In this document: positions 35,707-49,320 of the stretch, in pieces
How positions within the stretch are numbered: the stretch's first letter is position 1
How the letters are laid out: every line of letters starts with the position of its first letter
Notes under the pieces: model-generated
Told to the model about the DNA's origin: nothing
Database searches by the model: none
What the model saw: the letters and a program-made list of their open reading frames with translations, nothing else
Assembly: GCA_020465985.1 (NCBI GenBank)
Contig: JAANYP010003744.1
Coordinates: 144,690-208,689, forward strand
Direction: 5' to 3'
Length of the DNA: 64,000 nucleotides
Source: Centrapalus pauciflorus
Taxonomy: Eukaryota; Streptophyta; Magnoliopsida; Asterales; Asteraceae
Made by a program: the position numbers and the translations under genes

Positions 35707-37852
35707 TGTGACACCCTTGCCACATTAACCACCATTTACCAATCACCCAGGATTAATCACCAACATGCAAATAACATAATGATCTGATAGCTTAAGTTAC
35801 AGTGCGGAAGCATAAAATACAAAATAAAATAATACAAATTTGTCATACACCCTACGGTGCAACATAGGTTACACGTCTAAGTCTACAAACTCAAAAGAAA
35901 TACATCATCCCCATATCTAGTACAACTGTAATTCCATAAACCAAATACCAAGTTAAACAGTAGAAATCTTCAAATACTTCAACACGCGTCCTAGCTAGAT
36001 GGTCCCGCAGCGGATTTCCCTTAACCTGTAAAAATGTAACAACTGAAGGGGTAAGCTAAAGCTTAGTGAATACCATATGATTTTACACATTCTACAAATC
36101 ATTATGATGCCACCCAGAGTAACCGCGGTAACACATACCGTATACTCCACACGTACCCAAGGTACGCAAACCTGAGCCGCAGCTCCTTCGAGCTGACACT
36201 CGGCATTAGAAAACCAACCATCTGAGGCAGACATTACATCGGGGATGATTTACTGTCTATCCTGACCACAGAGGTGTCAAACTCTTGGTCATATAGCACA
36301 GTAACATCAGAGTACAGATGCGACCACGCAGGTCCATCGAAAGGATGCACAACAAATGAACGGACATGCAACAAGTATGAATGTGCATCAATACATATAC
36401 GCAAGTTAGTAGAGTGCCAAACGATAATGAAACAACATGCCTCAGCAGGAAATGCAAACATAATGCAGATGCAGCAATGTTAAAATCAAAGGTACTCACA
36501 GTGGGTGCGTTATTAAACTTCAGTTAATTTTATTTCTCCTAGGGATTTCAACCGGATCCACAAAGTACCCCACTGTGGGTTAAACAACACCACAAGGGAC
36601 CTGTTAAATCAGTTGTAACAACACATTGTGTCAATAATAGGTTTCATTTCATAAAACTTAATTTTATAATTCTTGCAAATTTGGTCCTCATTTCGGATCT
36701 ATGTCCGAATTCGGACCCACCCGAATTCGGACCCCCAGTTCGGATCCCACGTGAATCCCAATTTGGATCCCACATAAATCCAAATTCGGTCCTCCTTTAA
36801 TTTCGGACCACATTCTAATTCGGACCCTATTACAATTTCAGCCACATCCGAATTCGGACCCATCCGAATTCGGACTCCATCCGAAATACAACACTTGTAA
36901 ATATTTTCTGTTTTGTACATCAGAGGTTCGGGCCCATCCGAATTCGGGCCAGATCCGAGTTCCTCTCGGATCCGAATTCGGATCTACTGTATTCGAATTT
37001 GTGCAGTTTTATAACATTTCCCAGATTTTAATTCCATCATTTTTGGTACTTTTTCAATACATGAAATAATTTATACCAACTTAAATACACTTAATTTCAA
37101 GCATTTTAACACTAACATTAACATGCTTTCATACCAAATTCAACCCTTTTTGGACCCTTTTTATCATCCATCGAACACACACACTAAAACACACACAAAA
37201 TCCTCAAATCCATACTTTTAGTTCGAATCAGGAGCTGAAATTTAATATGTAGCATCATAAACACTAGATTTAAACTAATCCACAATAACATCGTACATGC
37301 ATCCATGTTTGCAACACCAATCTAAGTTTCGGTTCTTATAAAAACCGACCCAGAAACTCTTAAATTCGAAGAGTTCAAGTAGTATTTACCTTAAATCGTC
37401 AATTGCAGATGTTTTAGTTCCTTGAATGCAAGCTAAATCCAAATTTTCAGCTTCAAAATCCAAGCTTTTATGATCTTGATTTTAGAGAGAGAGAGAGCCG
37501 AGAGAGAGAGTTCTAGAGAGAGAGAGTGCTTGGTGAAAATGAAAGACTACATTTGTCTTTCATTCCTTTTATTCACCACTTTAATATTTTGGCACATTTA
37601 ACCTCTCAACTTATCCGGTTCCATTAAATACTGATTTTATAAATAAAGAATTCCATCTTTATTTATTATCCTTAATAATTTAATAATTATTTATTCACTT
37701 AATAAACTGAAATTCCTCAATTTTCGAATAATGCAACCAACTTTATAATTTATCCAAAATCAATACCAACTTAACTTACATAATTCAACTTAAATTACAA
37801 ATTTAAACTTAATAAACTTCAAATATAATAATTTAAATCCGAGGATGTTACA
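35707..37852 (-). repeat. R5 5' LTR
   Basis: 2,146 bp. The CCGAATTCGGA array (about 36693-36987) has one extra unit (about 36717-36733) compared with the 3' LTR. A block at about 37517-37651 is absent from the other LTR. Otherwise the copies are nearly the same. Confidence 0.93.
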
Positions 37853-37857
37853 CCAAC
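37853..37857. repeat. Target-site duplication of R5, right copy
   Basis: CCAAC, identical to 28892-28896. Confidence 0.93.
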
Positions 37858-40559
37858 ACACTGGGGTTAGACACTTACGGCCATATAACGCTTCAAACGG
37901 TGTCATCTTAATCGAGGCGTGGTAGCTATTGTTATACGCGAACTCAACTAACGAAAGATGCACATCCTAGCTACCTTTGAAGTCTATGGCACATGCTCTC
38001 AGCATATCCTCCAATGTCTGATTTGTGCGCTCGGTCTACCCATCTATCTGAGGCCTGTAAGTTGTACTCAGCTAAACCCGGGTACCCAACTCTCTCTGGA
38101 AGCTCTGCCAGAACCGCGAGGTGAAACGAGTATCGCGATCGGAAGTAATCGACTTCAGAATCCCATGCCGCGACACTATCTCATTAATATACAGCCGCTC
38201 TAGCTGATCCATCGTGATCGTACCCCGAACAGCAAGAAAGTGCGCACTTTTAGTCAACCGGTCCACTATGACCCAAATCATATCGTTCTCACGCATAGTA
38301 CGAGGAAGTCGGACGATGAAATCCATCGTGATGTGGTACCATTTCCACTCGGGAATCTCCAATGGCTGTAGACGGCCGTGCGGTTTCTGGTGCTCACTTT
38401 TAATCCGCAAACATGTCATACACTGCTCGACGTAACGGCCCACGTCCCTTTTCATACCCGGCCACCAGTAGAATTCTTGGAGATCTTGGTACATCTTGGT
38501 GCTCCCAGGATGAATGGACAACCTCGACTTATGCGACTAATCAAGAATCAACTTCCGCAAGTCCCTAACTCTGGGAACCTAAACCCTGTTTCTCAACCCA
38601 TACAACCCTCGGTCATCCCTGACCAATGCCTCTGTCTGCCCAGCTAACCTCTCTCTTTTCACATTCTGCTCCCGCAAACCCTTTATCTGTGCCAATCTCG
38701 CACTGTCAATCAGGGTAGAGGTGATCTCGAGTCTCACAGCTCGGGAGGTAACTGTCTGAACACACGCCTTACGGCTTAAGGCGTCAGCTACTACATTCGC
38801 CTTCCCAGGATGATATTGTATCTCACAGTCATAGTCTTTCAGGACCTCTAAATTGCGTCTCTGTCGCATGTTCAAATCCTTCTGACTGAATAGATACTGA
38901 ATGCTCTTGTGATCAGTATATACCACAAACTGGGATCAATACAGATAATGTCGCCATATCTTTAACGCAAAGACTATGGCATCCAACTCAAGATCATGGA
39001 CAGTATGATTCTCTTAGTATGTCTTCAGCTGTCTCGAAGCATAGGCAATCACCTTGCCTTGCTGCCTCAATACACAACCCAGCACCGTCCCTGATGCATC
39101 ACAATACACGCGTGAAGTCATCAGTACCCTAGGGCAAAGCCAACACCGACGCCTGACATAATCGAGCTCTCAACTCGGCAAAAGCAGTTTCCTGCTCGTC
39201 ATTCCACTCGATTGGTACGCCCTGCCGTGTTAGTGTCGTCGACGGCATGGCTATCCGCGAAAAGTTCTGAATGAATCGTCTGTTGTAGCCTGCTAATCCC
39301 AGGAAACTACGAATCTCTGGCACGGTCTTAGGCTGCTCCCAGCTCATCACAGCCTCAATCTTCGCGGGATCCACTTTAATACCCTCGCTACTCACAACAT
39401 GGCCCAAGAATTGCACCTCTCGGAGCCAGAACTCGCACTTTGAAAACTTCGCATAGAGTCTCTCTCTCTGCAGCACACTCAGGACCTCCCTCAAGTGCTG
39501 CTCATGCTCCTCAGTGCTCCTCGAGTAGATCAATATGTCATCTATGAACATGATCACAAATCGATCCAACATGGCTCTACACACCCTGTTCATCAAATCC
39601 ATGAAGGCTGCGGGTGCGTTAGTCAGTCCGAATGGCATGACTAGAAACTCATAGTGTCCATAGCGCGTCCTGAAGGCTGTCTTGGACACATCCTCTTCCC
39701 TGACCTTCAACTGGTGATATCCAGATCGTAAATCAATATTCGAAAAGAAGCTAGATACCTGTAGCTGATCGAATAAATCGTCGATTCGCGGAAGTGGATA
39801 TCTATTCTTCACCGTCACTTTATTTAACTCTCGATAATCGATACACATTCGCATGGTACCGTCTTTCTTCTTTAGAAATAACACCGGTGCTCCCCACGGT
39901 GATGAGCTCGGACGGATAAATCTCCTATCCAGCAACTCCTGAAGCTGAGTCATCATCTCTCGCATCTCAGTGGGTGTCAGCCTATAAGGCGTCTTCGCAA
40001 TCGGCACCGCTCCAGGGATAAGGTCGATCCGGAACTCTACCTGGCGATCTGGCGGTAGCCCAGGTAACTCATCTGGGAATACCTCAGGGTAGTCTCGCAC
40101 TACAGGTACATCCCCTACCTTCGTCTTCTCTTTCTGGGCGTCAATCACATAAGCCAGGAAGGTCTCGTAACCCTTAGTCACATATCTCTGGGCTCTAACC
40201 ATCGAGATAATCCCTATCTCGCCCTTTCGCCTCTCCTCGTATACTGTCACGGTCTCAATCTCAGTAATCGGTATCTTGATCATCTTTTTAGCACAAAGAA
40301 TATCTGCCTGACGGGCTGTCGTCCAGTCCATGCCGATGATCACATCGAAGCTGCTGATTTCGATAGGCAGTAGATCGATCAGGACTCGGTGAGTATCGAT
40401 CTCGAGTACACACTCTCGATATACACGACTCACTAACGCGGTACTCCCGTCTACCCTCTCGACAATCAATGGCACTATTAACACAATAGGAGCGACAGTA
40501 AAATAAGCACAGAATGACACTGACACATATGAGCGATCGGCTCTAGATGCAAATAAGAC
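37858..40559 (-). pseudogene. pol: R4 protease, reverse transcriptase, RNase H and integrase core
   Basis: Minus strand. The frame 40526-39129 (465 codons) carries the end of the protease (DVIIGMDW) and a well preserved reverse transcriptase: YRLTPTEMREMM, MRMCIDYRELNK, the catalytic FIDD near 39540, and FLGHVVSSEG. RNase H (about 39128-38600) is broken into frames, with VYTDHKSIQYLFSQKD and CEIQYHPGKANVVADALS still readable. Integrase is open at 38521-38072 (HHCC region YVEQCMTCLRIK, ITMDFIVRLP, SDRDTRFTSRF). It continues in broken form to TPFEALYGRKCLTPVCW at the R5 junction. The protease active site, read just upstream near 40560, is ASRAD in place of DSGAD, so processing activity is lost. 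Reverse transcriptase is close to that of R5. Confidence 0.85.
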
Positions 40560-41938
40560 TCACGCACGCAAGCCATTCAAAATGTACGTACCCGTAACAA
40601 CATTTGGAGCATCTCTGGCCTCCTCAGCTGTGGCCTGGAACACTCGGCCTCGAGCTCTCGGTGTTGCATCCCTGCGCGAGGTGGAAGAAGAAGGCTCTAC
40701 TCTGGCACTGCTCGTGCTCGCCCCCGGTACCGCTGGTGCTGCCTCTGGACAATCCCGCGTGCGGTGACCCTGCTTCCCACATCGGAAGCATAACGCCTCA
40801 GGGGCTGTGCATGCTATAGCTGTATGGACGAACTGACCACATCTAAAACACCAGTACTGATCGCTAGCACATGGCCCGGCATGCCTGCGGTGACACCTCG
40901 GGAAATCCCGCTCCCCGGATGAACTGTCAGCTCTGCTCCCCGCTGCCCGGGACCCCTGCCCCACACTGCTCTGACTAGCCGCATGGCTATCTCTCTGACC
41001 CTGACCTCTCGATCTATCATCTCAACCTCTATCCCTATCTCTGCCTCTGTCCCTACCCCTGTCTCTACGCGAACCTGTACCCTGCTCCTGATAACGACCC
41101 TGCTCGGGCTGCTGCTCCCTCGGCTCACGCCAGTAACTAGACTGCTTGGAGGCTCTCGTACGCTGTCTCTAGGTGGGCGGATGCTCTTGCTGCCTCTCGA
41201 TCTCTCGCTCCCTCATACGAGCTAACTCTAGGGCTCTGGCAAAATACGTCGTCTCCTGTAACCCCACGAACTCCCTGATATCTGGTCTCAGGCCGTCAAC
41301 AAAAGCATCGGCCTTGCGCCTCTCTATATCCACATGCTGCGGCGCAAATTGGGAATACTCGTTAAAGCGATCCACATACTACTGTACAGACAAATCCCTC
41401 TGTTGTAGATGGAGGAAGTGGCGCTCCATCTCTCTCTTCTCGTCAAGGGGTGGGTACTGGATCTCAAACATCGCCTTAAAATGTGCCCAGGACATTGCAT
41501 ACGCACGCGAGTCAGACATAGACGACTCTATCGATCTCCACCACTGTGAGGCCCCACCCCTCAACTGATACGTGGCATACCCAACTTTATCTTTCGGGTC
41601 CACATGAGCAACCTGAAGGCGGACTCGATCTCGCGCTCCCACGCTAGGGCCATCCCTGGCACACCCCCGCCTCTGAACTCTGGTGGATTCCCGGTCATGA
41701 AAGCCTTAAACGAACCCCCTCGATGTGATGTAGATGAAGAGGCACCTGCACCAGTATCTGTCCCGGTAACTGGAGCACCCGTATCCTGACCACCCCCGAC
41801 ACGTTGCCCCATATCCTGAGATCCATAGAACTGAGTCAGAATCTCTATCAGCTCGGATTTGCGGACATAATCGTCGCCCGCCGGTCTCTCTTTCCCTGCC
41901 CCATTCCCTTCTGAACTCATACTGAAAATAGCCTGCAC
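40560..41938 (-). pseudogene. gag: R4 gag
   Basis: Minus-strand Gag in pieces. Start MQAIFSMSSEGNGAGKERP (41938); conserved core with GGASQWWRSIE and WAHFKAMFEIQYPP (about 41640-41380); YVDRFNEYSQFAP and EREIERQQEH (to about 41169); then an Arg/Asp/Gly-rich stretch and two CCHC-type knuckles, CFRCGQFVHTAIAC and CFRCGKQGHRTRDC (about 40845-40745). Internal stops and shifts near 41630, 41378, 41168 and 41000 inactivate it. The last part runs into the protease region (VFQATAEEARDAPNVVTGTY), which also appears in R5 in similar form. Confidence 0.8.
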
Positions 41939-42112
41939 AAGTTAAACAATAGCATGAAATCACACAGAAAATGCCTAGCGTTATACACTAAGCTAGGATA
42001 ATTAAATCCTCTAGTATCCGTCACCGGAATACTCCCCAATAATCTGAACACGGTCTAAGCTCAAGCATCCACTGATACTCAATACTAAAACCACAAGCTC
42101 TGATACCATACA
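41939..42112 (-). other. R4 leader with primer-binding site (42097-42108)
   Basis: Minus strand TGGTATCAGAGC four bases from the LTR end; otherwise no feature. Confidence 0.85.
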
Positions 42113-44168
<2,056 letters not shown>

Positions 44169-45642
44169 CCAAGTAATGAAAAACATGTGTGGGTGACCCT
44201 AATTTCGGATGAATCTGAAATTCGGGTGAAAAGACTATCTAAACACTTAGTCTAAAATTGAAGTTACAAATTTCAGGGTGGGTCTGAAATTCGTGTGGAC
44301 CCAAATTTCGGGTGGTCCTTGAAATACACTTAGGTTTCTAAAATATATAAATGTTATCATTTGGAACTAACCGAATTTCGGATGAACAAAAGATTAAAAT
44401 TTGTATATTTTTCTAAGTTTATTTTGTCAGGGGATCCGAATTTCGGGTTAACCGAAATTCGTATGGGGTCCATAGAATATGAAACATTAAAGTTGAAAGT
44501 TTATACCATGTGTAGTGCACCCGAATTTCGGGTGTATCCGAGTTGACACCTAGACAAATTTGCATTTAATGAGTTCATGCACATGCAAACGTGTACTAAA
44601 CAAAAATGCAATAAAATATAGATCCTAATGCTAAAAATGATAAGGAACATTTTATTTAACTAAGTTAACTTATAAAAAATAGATTTACTAACCTAAAAAT
44701 GCAAAAAATCAGGTCTAAAACCCTTTAAATGCTGAAAATTTAAAAATCTGTAAATGGAAGTAAAAATTTGAAATAAAGTGAGAAAAGGATTACATGATCA
44801 TGGTTTAGCAAAGAAATGCAAAAAAAATGATGTAAAATGGTCGAGAGATGAGCTTGAAAGCTTGAAGTAACGGTGACTATGGCGGTTGATTAGGCGTCGG
44901 AGAAGAGACTGAAAGCGTAAAGGGGAAGGAAGAAATCTCGCCTATATATATAGGTGGGTCGGGTCGGGTTGGGTGGTGAAGATCCGCGTGTTTTCTTTTT
45001 CAGTCGGTGGGCCAAACCAAACTTAAAAATATTTTGGGCTAAACTAAAGTTAAGTATAAATTTAAAAAAAAAATGGCCCAATACAATATCTTTTGAGTTT
45101 TTCTATATAAAGGTCCTAAAACACAATTAACTAAACAACTAAAAATAAAGAAAATCTTTTTGATTTTTTCAATTAAACTGCTAAGTAAATAAAGACATAA
45201 TAGAAATCTTCTTTGAATTTTTCAATATATTTGACAAATAAAAAATAAGAAAAGAACATAAAATCTTTTTGTGTTTTTCAGATTGATTACCTGAGGAAAA
45301 TAAATAAAATAAGAGAAGATAAAATAAAGTAGAGCAGAGAACACTATACATCCGATTTTTCTCCCCCTCAATTAAACAATTAATCGATTAGATCGAACCA
45401 GAAAACCTTTTTACCCTTTGAAGTTTACACAAACCTAGATTTACTTAGCGTCCCACTCAACTTTGAACAATTCACATAGCAACATTCAGGATCAGCAACA
45501 TTAAATATATACATAGATAAAGAAACAATGAACACAATTTTGTGACATAACCTTTTAATTTAAATAACATATATTTTATAAATAAAGGAATTTCAAAAAA
45601 ATTACTTATTTGAAATAGAATTATTTGAAAAATATCTGGAAT
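44169..45642 (-). other. R6 post-pol spacer
   Basis: No coding region. On the minus strand the order after pol is a polypurine-like TTGAGGGGGAG (45371-45361), an AT-rich stretch, a TATA box (44952-44943), a CT-rich segment TTTCTTCCTTCCCC, and an array of GAAATTCGGGT-type motifs (about 44560-44200). It stops where the R4 LTR begins. The order resembles the pol-ORF3 spacer of R3. Confidence 0.6.
44943..44952 (-). promoter_or_regulatory. Candidate TATA box after R6 pol
   Basis: Minus strand CCACCTATATATATAGGCG, in GC-containing surroundings and followed about 20-30 bases on by a pyrimidine-rich stretch suitable for a transcription start. It would have served an ORF3 that is now missing. Confidence 0.45.
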
Positions 45643-48600
45643 TTAACTAGAAGGTGGATTCAACATGCCGATTTGAGATACTAAGAACTGAAAACGAGGT
45701 TCGTCTAAAGCCTTAGTAAAAATATTAGCAAGTTGAAATTTCATGCCTACAAAATATAATTCAATTGTTCCTTTTTCTACATGATTTTTATTGAAATGAT
45801 TCTTGATGTCTATGTGTTTTGTTCGTGAGTGCTGCACGGGATTGCAAGAAATGACAATTGCTCTTCTAGAATCACAATATATTGGGATGTTGGTGAGAAA
45901 AAATTCATAATCACGTAATTGTGTTCTCATCCACAACACTTGAGAGCAACAGCTTGCAGCTGCTACATACTCAGCCTCGGCTGTGGATGTGGAGACATAG
46001 TTATGCTTTTCGAAAGACCAACTCACCAGTCTGTCACCCAAAAATTGAATTCCACCTGAAGTGCTTTTCCTATCGACTCTGCAACCTGGAAAATAAAAAT
46101 CTGAAAACGCGGTAAGATCGAAATTGGTTCCCTTTGGTACCATAGACCAAGATCGGGTGTACCCTTAAGATAACGAAAGACGCATTTTACCGTAGTTTGG
46201 TGTGATTCTTTTGGGTCAGCCTGAAAATGAGCACAAAGACATGTTGAGAACATTATATCAGGTTTACTGGCCGTAAGATAGAGTAGAGAGCCAATCATCC
46301 CCCTGTAAGTTGTGTTATCGACACTTCTCCCGGAAGGATCAGTGTGTAACTTATAGTTTGAAGCCATGGGAGTTGCGATACCCGTGCAAGAGTCTAACTT
46401 ATACTTCTTGAGAATGTCAAGAGTATATTTCGACTGGTTCACAAATATCCCATCTTCTAGTTGTTTGACTTGTAATCCGAGGAAAAAAATCATTTCCCTC
46501 ATCATACTCATCTCAAACCTTGACTCCATTAGAGATGAGATATCGTGACAAAACCTATGGTCAGTAGATCCAAATGTATTATCATCTACATGTTTTGGAC
46601 TATCATTATGTGCGGGCCTTTCTTTTTAGTGAACAGTGTTGTGTCCACGACACCTTTACTGAAACCAGCAAAGATAAGAAAATTTGAAAGACTGTCATAC
46701 CATGCTTAGGTGCTTGTTTCAAACCATAGAGGGATTTATCTAGCACATAAACATGGTCTGGTTTTTGTGCATCGATAAATTCTTTTGGTTGTTCTACGTA
46801 CACATCTTCGTTTAGTTCACCATTTAGGAAGGCTGTCTTGACGTCCATTTGGTACACTTTGAAGTCTTTATGTGCCGCGTACGCCAAGAAGATCTGATCG
46901 CTTCTATCCATGCAACTATAGCGAAGGTCTCGTCATAATCAATGTCCTCTTGCTGTTGGTAGCCTATGGCCACTAGTCTTGCTTTATTTCTTACCACGAT
47001 GCCATTTTTGTCTCTTTTTTTTCATAAAAATCCACTTCGTACCGATTATGGCTTGGTCTTTTGTTTTGGGAACTAACCACCACACTCTGAGTTGTTCAAA
47101 CTGGTTGAGTTGATCTTGCATTGCTACTATCCAGTCTAGGTCTTTCAAGGCTTCATCCACACGAGCAGGCTCTATTATGCTAAGGAATGATGCAAAGAGA
47201 CATTCATTAGCAGATGCCCTTCAAGTTTAGACCCCGGTAAAAATATCACAAATGATTTGTTCAGTTAGGTGACTGCGAGTCCATTTCATCTCGTGTGGCA
47301 GGGGTGAATGGATTGAATCTCAATGGTGAGTGTGGGGATGGATTAAGAGTTGTCATCAATGGTTTCAAGTGAAGTAACCATTTGTTTTGGTTCTGGTTCT
47401 GTTTGATCTTCTAGAGGGATAATGTTTGGAACTATGTTTGAGGGTATCAATGAATTGGATTCAACTGGAGGTGTAATTGTAGATGAGGTGGAAGGTGGAA
47501 GGTGAAGATGATGAAGTAGACGGTGTATGGATTGATGAAAGGATTGTTGGATATGATGGTGATAGTTGAGCAGTTGAATCATTTGAGGATGTGTTAATTA
47601 CAGAAGAAGAGGGAACAGAAAAAGAATTAATACTAGGACCAAAAAATTCTACATAAAAAGGATCAAATAAATTAACTAATTCAGAAGAAGAGAAGGAAGA
47701 AGATTAGGATGAGTCTCCAGGCATTTGAGTAATACGTGGTCCTGATTGGTCAACTTCCGGAGCCATTTCAGCCATTTCATCGAATGTGAAATGCACACTC
47801 TCGTTGACTAACCAGGCGCGAGTGTTGAATGTGCAATGTACCTTTGAATTGGATGAGTATCCAATAAAGATCGCTTCATCCGCTTTCTCTTTGAACTTTC
47901 TGAGGTTGTCCTTGTCGTTCAGCACAAAGCACCTGCAACCAAACACTCATAGGTACGTGATGTAAGGAACTTTATTCAAAAAGAGTTGATATGGAGTTTT
48001 ATTGAAACGCTCATGAATTATAGAGCGGTTTTGTGTGTAGCAGGCTGTTGACACGGCTTCGGCCCACAAAAATCGAGGTAGCTTTGAATAGTTTAGCATT
48101 GTGCGTGTGGCTTCCACGAGGTTGCAGTTACGCCTCTCAACATTTCCATTCTGTTGAGGTGTTCTTGCAGTAGAAAATTGATGGTGAATACCCTTGGATC
48201 AAAGGAAGTTCTTAGCTACCGAGTTTTTGAATTCCGTTCCGTTGTCAGATCGGATTGATTGTACGGACAGCTGATGTTAGGTTTTGACACTCTTGAGGAA
48301 GTCTATGATTTCTTGAGCTGTCTCATCCTTGGATCGCAAGATCTTTATCCAGGTATATCGTGAATAGTCGTCAACGATAACCAACACGTACCGCTTCCAA
48401 TTTATGCTTTGCGATCTCATAGGACCACATAAATCCATATGTAGTAGCTCAAATACTCTTTTTGATGATGGTTTGGGTTTTGGCTTGTGAGAAGATCTTT
48501 TCATCTTTCCTTTCTCCCACGCTCCACATAGATGGTCTTTTTTCGTAACGAAGCTCTGGGAGTCCCTTAACCAGTTGTTTTGAAGCTAGGTTGTTCAGAT

Positions 48601-49066
48601 TTTTGAAATTCAAATGGGATAGCCTTCGTTGCCACAAACAAGAGTCTTTTGACGAGGCTTTTAATAACAATCATATGCTATCCTTGACCAGCAGCTTAGC
48701 AATGTCTATGATGTAAAGGTTTAAATTGCGGTAACCAGTTAGAATATCTTTCCCATCACAGCTCTTAACACTATAGTTCTTTGCCCTAAATGTGACTTCC
48801 AGCCCTTTGTCACAGAGTTGTGTTATGCTAAACAGATTATGTGATAACCCCTCAACATAGTCAACATCCTTGATGACTAGATTATTTAAGACTAAATCCC
48901 CAAAGCCTTTGATCTGAGCGTGATTATCGTTACCAAATTTAACTGTCCCACAATACTCTTCAACTATGTTTGACAGCAAATCTTTCCTCCCAGTCATGTG
49001 CTTTGAGCAACCCGAATCCATATACCAAATGGATTTTTCCTGAAAAGTAAATTTGTTTACAATCAA
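45643..49066 (-). pseudogene. pol: R6 pol: protease to RNase H, multiply broken
   Basis: Protease SIWYMDSGCSKHMTG opens the 49066-48671 frame. GAG-pre-integrase WQRRLSHLNFKNLNNL lies near 48625. Integrase has HMDLCGPM (near 48440), SDNGTEFKNS (near 48230) and QQNGNVERRN (near 48140), then FGCRCFVLNDKDN at 47943. Reverse transcriptase runs from about 47150, with AYAAHKDFKVYQMDVKTAFL at 46890 and LDKSLYGLKQAPK. The catalytic box reads HVDD near 46575, with Tyr changed to His. RNase H is at 46143-45643, with STAEAEYVAAASCCSQVLW and ending GMLNPPSS. Stops and frameshifts occur throughout, for example near 48276, 47700, 46605 and 46143. Inactive but almost full length. Confidence 0.85.
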
Positions 49067-49320
49067 TATTCTTAGGCTTAATTATCAAATCCATTGGAAA
49101 ACAACATGCACACCATGTTCTGAACCGAGTTGTTCAGAAAACATGAAGTGTTTAGACCGGGTCATGAGCTGAGTGCACAGAAACCAAACATGTCGATTTT
49201 AGCACAAAGTTGTACATTAACCGATAAGCAGAAGAACGGGTCCTAGTCTGAGTTAACTAGAAGCCATTGAATTGAAGTGCGAGTCTTGATCTGAAGTAAC
49301 AAAGAACCATCTGCATTAAA
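49067..49320 (-). other. R6 gag-pol interval
   Basis: About 250 bases without an open frame, between the end of gag (LILRWVPKLV) and the protease. On the minus strand it ends in TTTACTTTTCAG, acceptor-like, just before the protease frame. R2, R3 and R9 have only a stop codon and a few bases here. Confidence 0.5.

Larger units (their letters stand above)
28897..37852 (-). mobile_element. R5: complete Ty3/gypsy element inserted in R4 integrase
   Basis: Minus strand: LTR 37852-35707, primer site, one Gag-Pol frame, LTR 30901-28897. Both LTRs run TGTAACATCC to GTGTCACA in that orientation, and CCAAC flanks the element on both sides. The LTRs are long (2,146 and 2,005 bp) and very similar apart from one block of about 135 bp and a few small changes. 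Chromodomain at the Pol end indicates a chromovirus. Intact structure, but integrase has stops. Confidence 0.96.

Noticed and set aside
44361..45081. Small ORFs in the R6 post-pol spacer
   Set aside because: Short, AT-rich and motif-array derived, with no similarity to ORF3.
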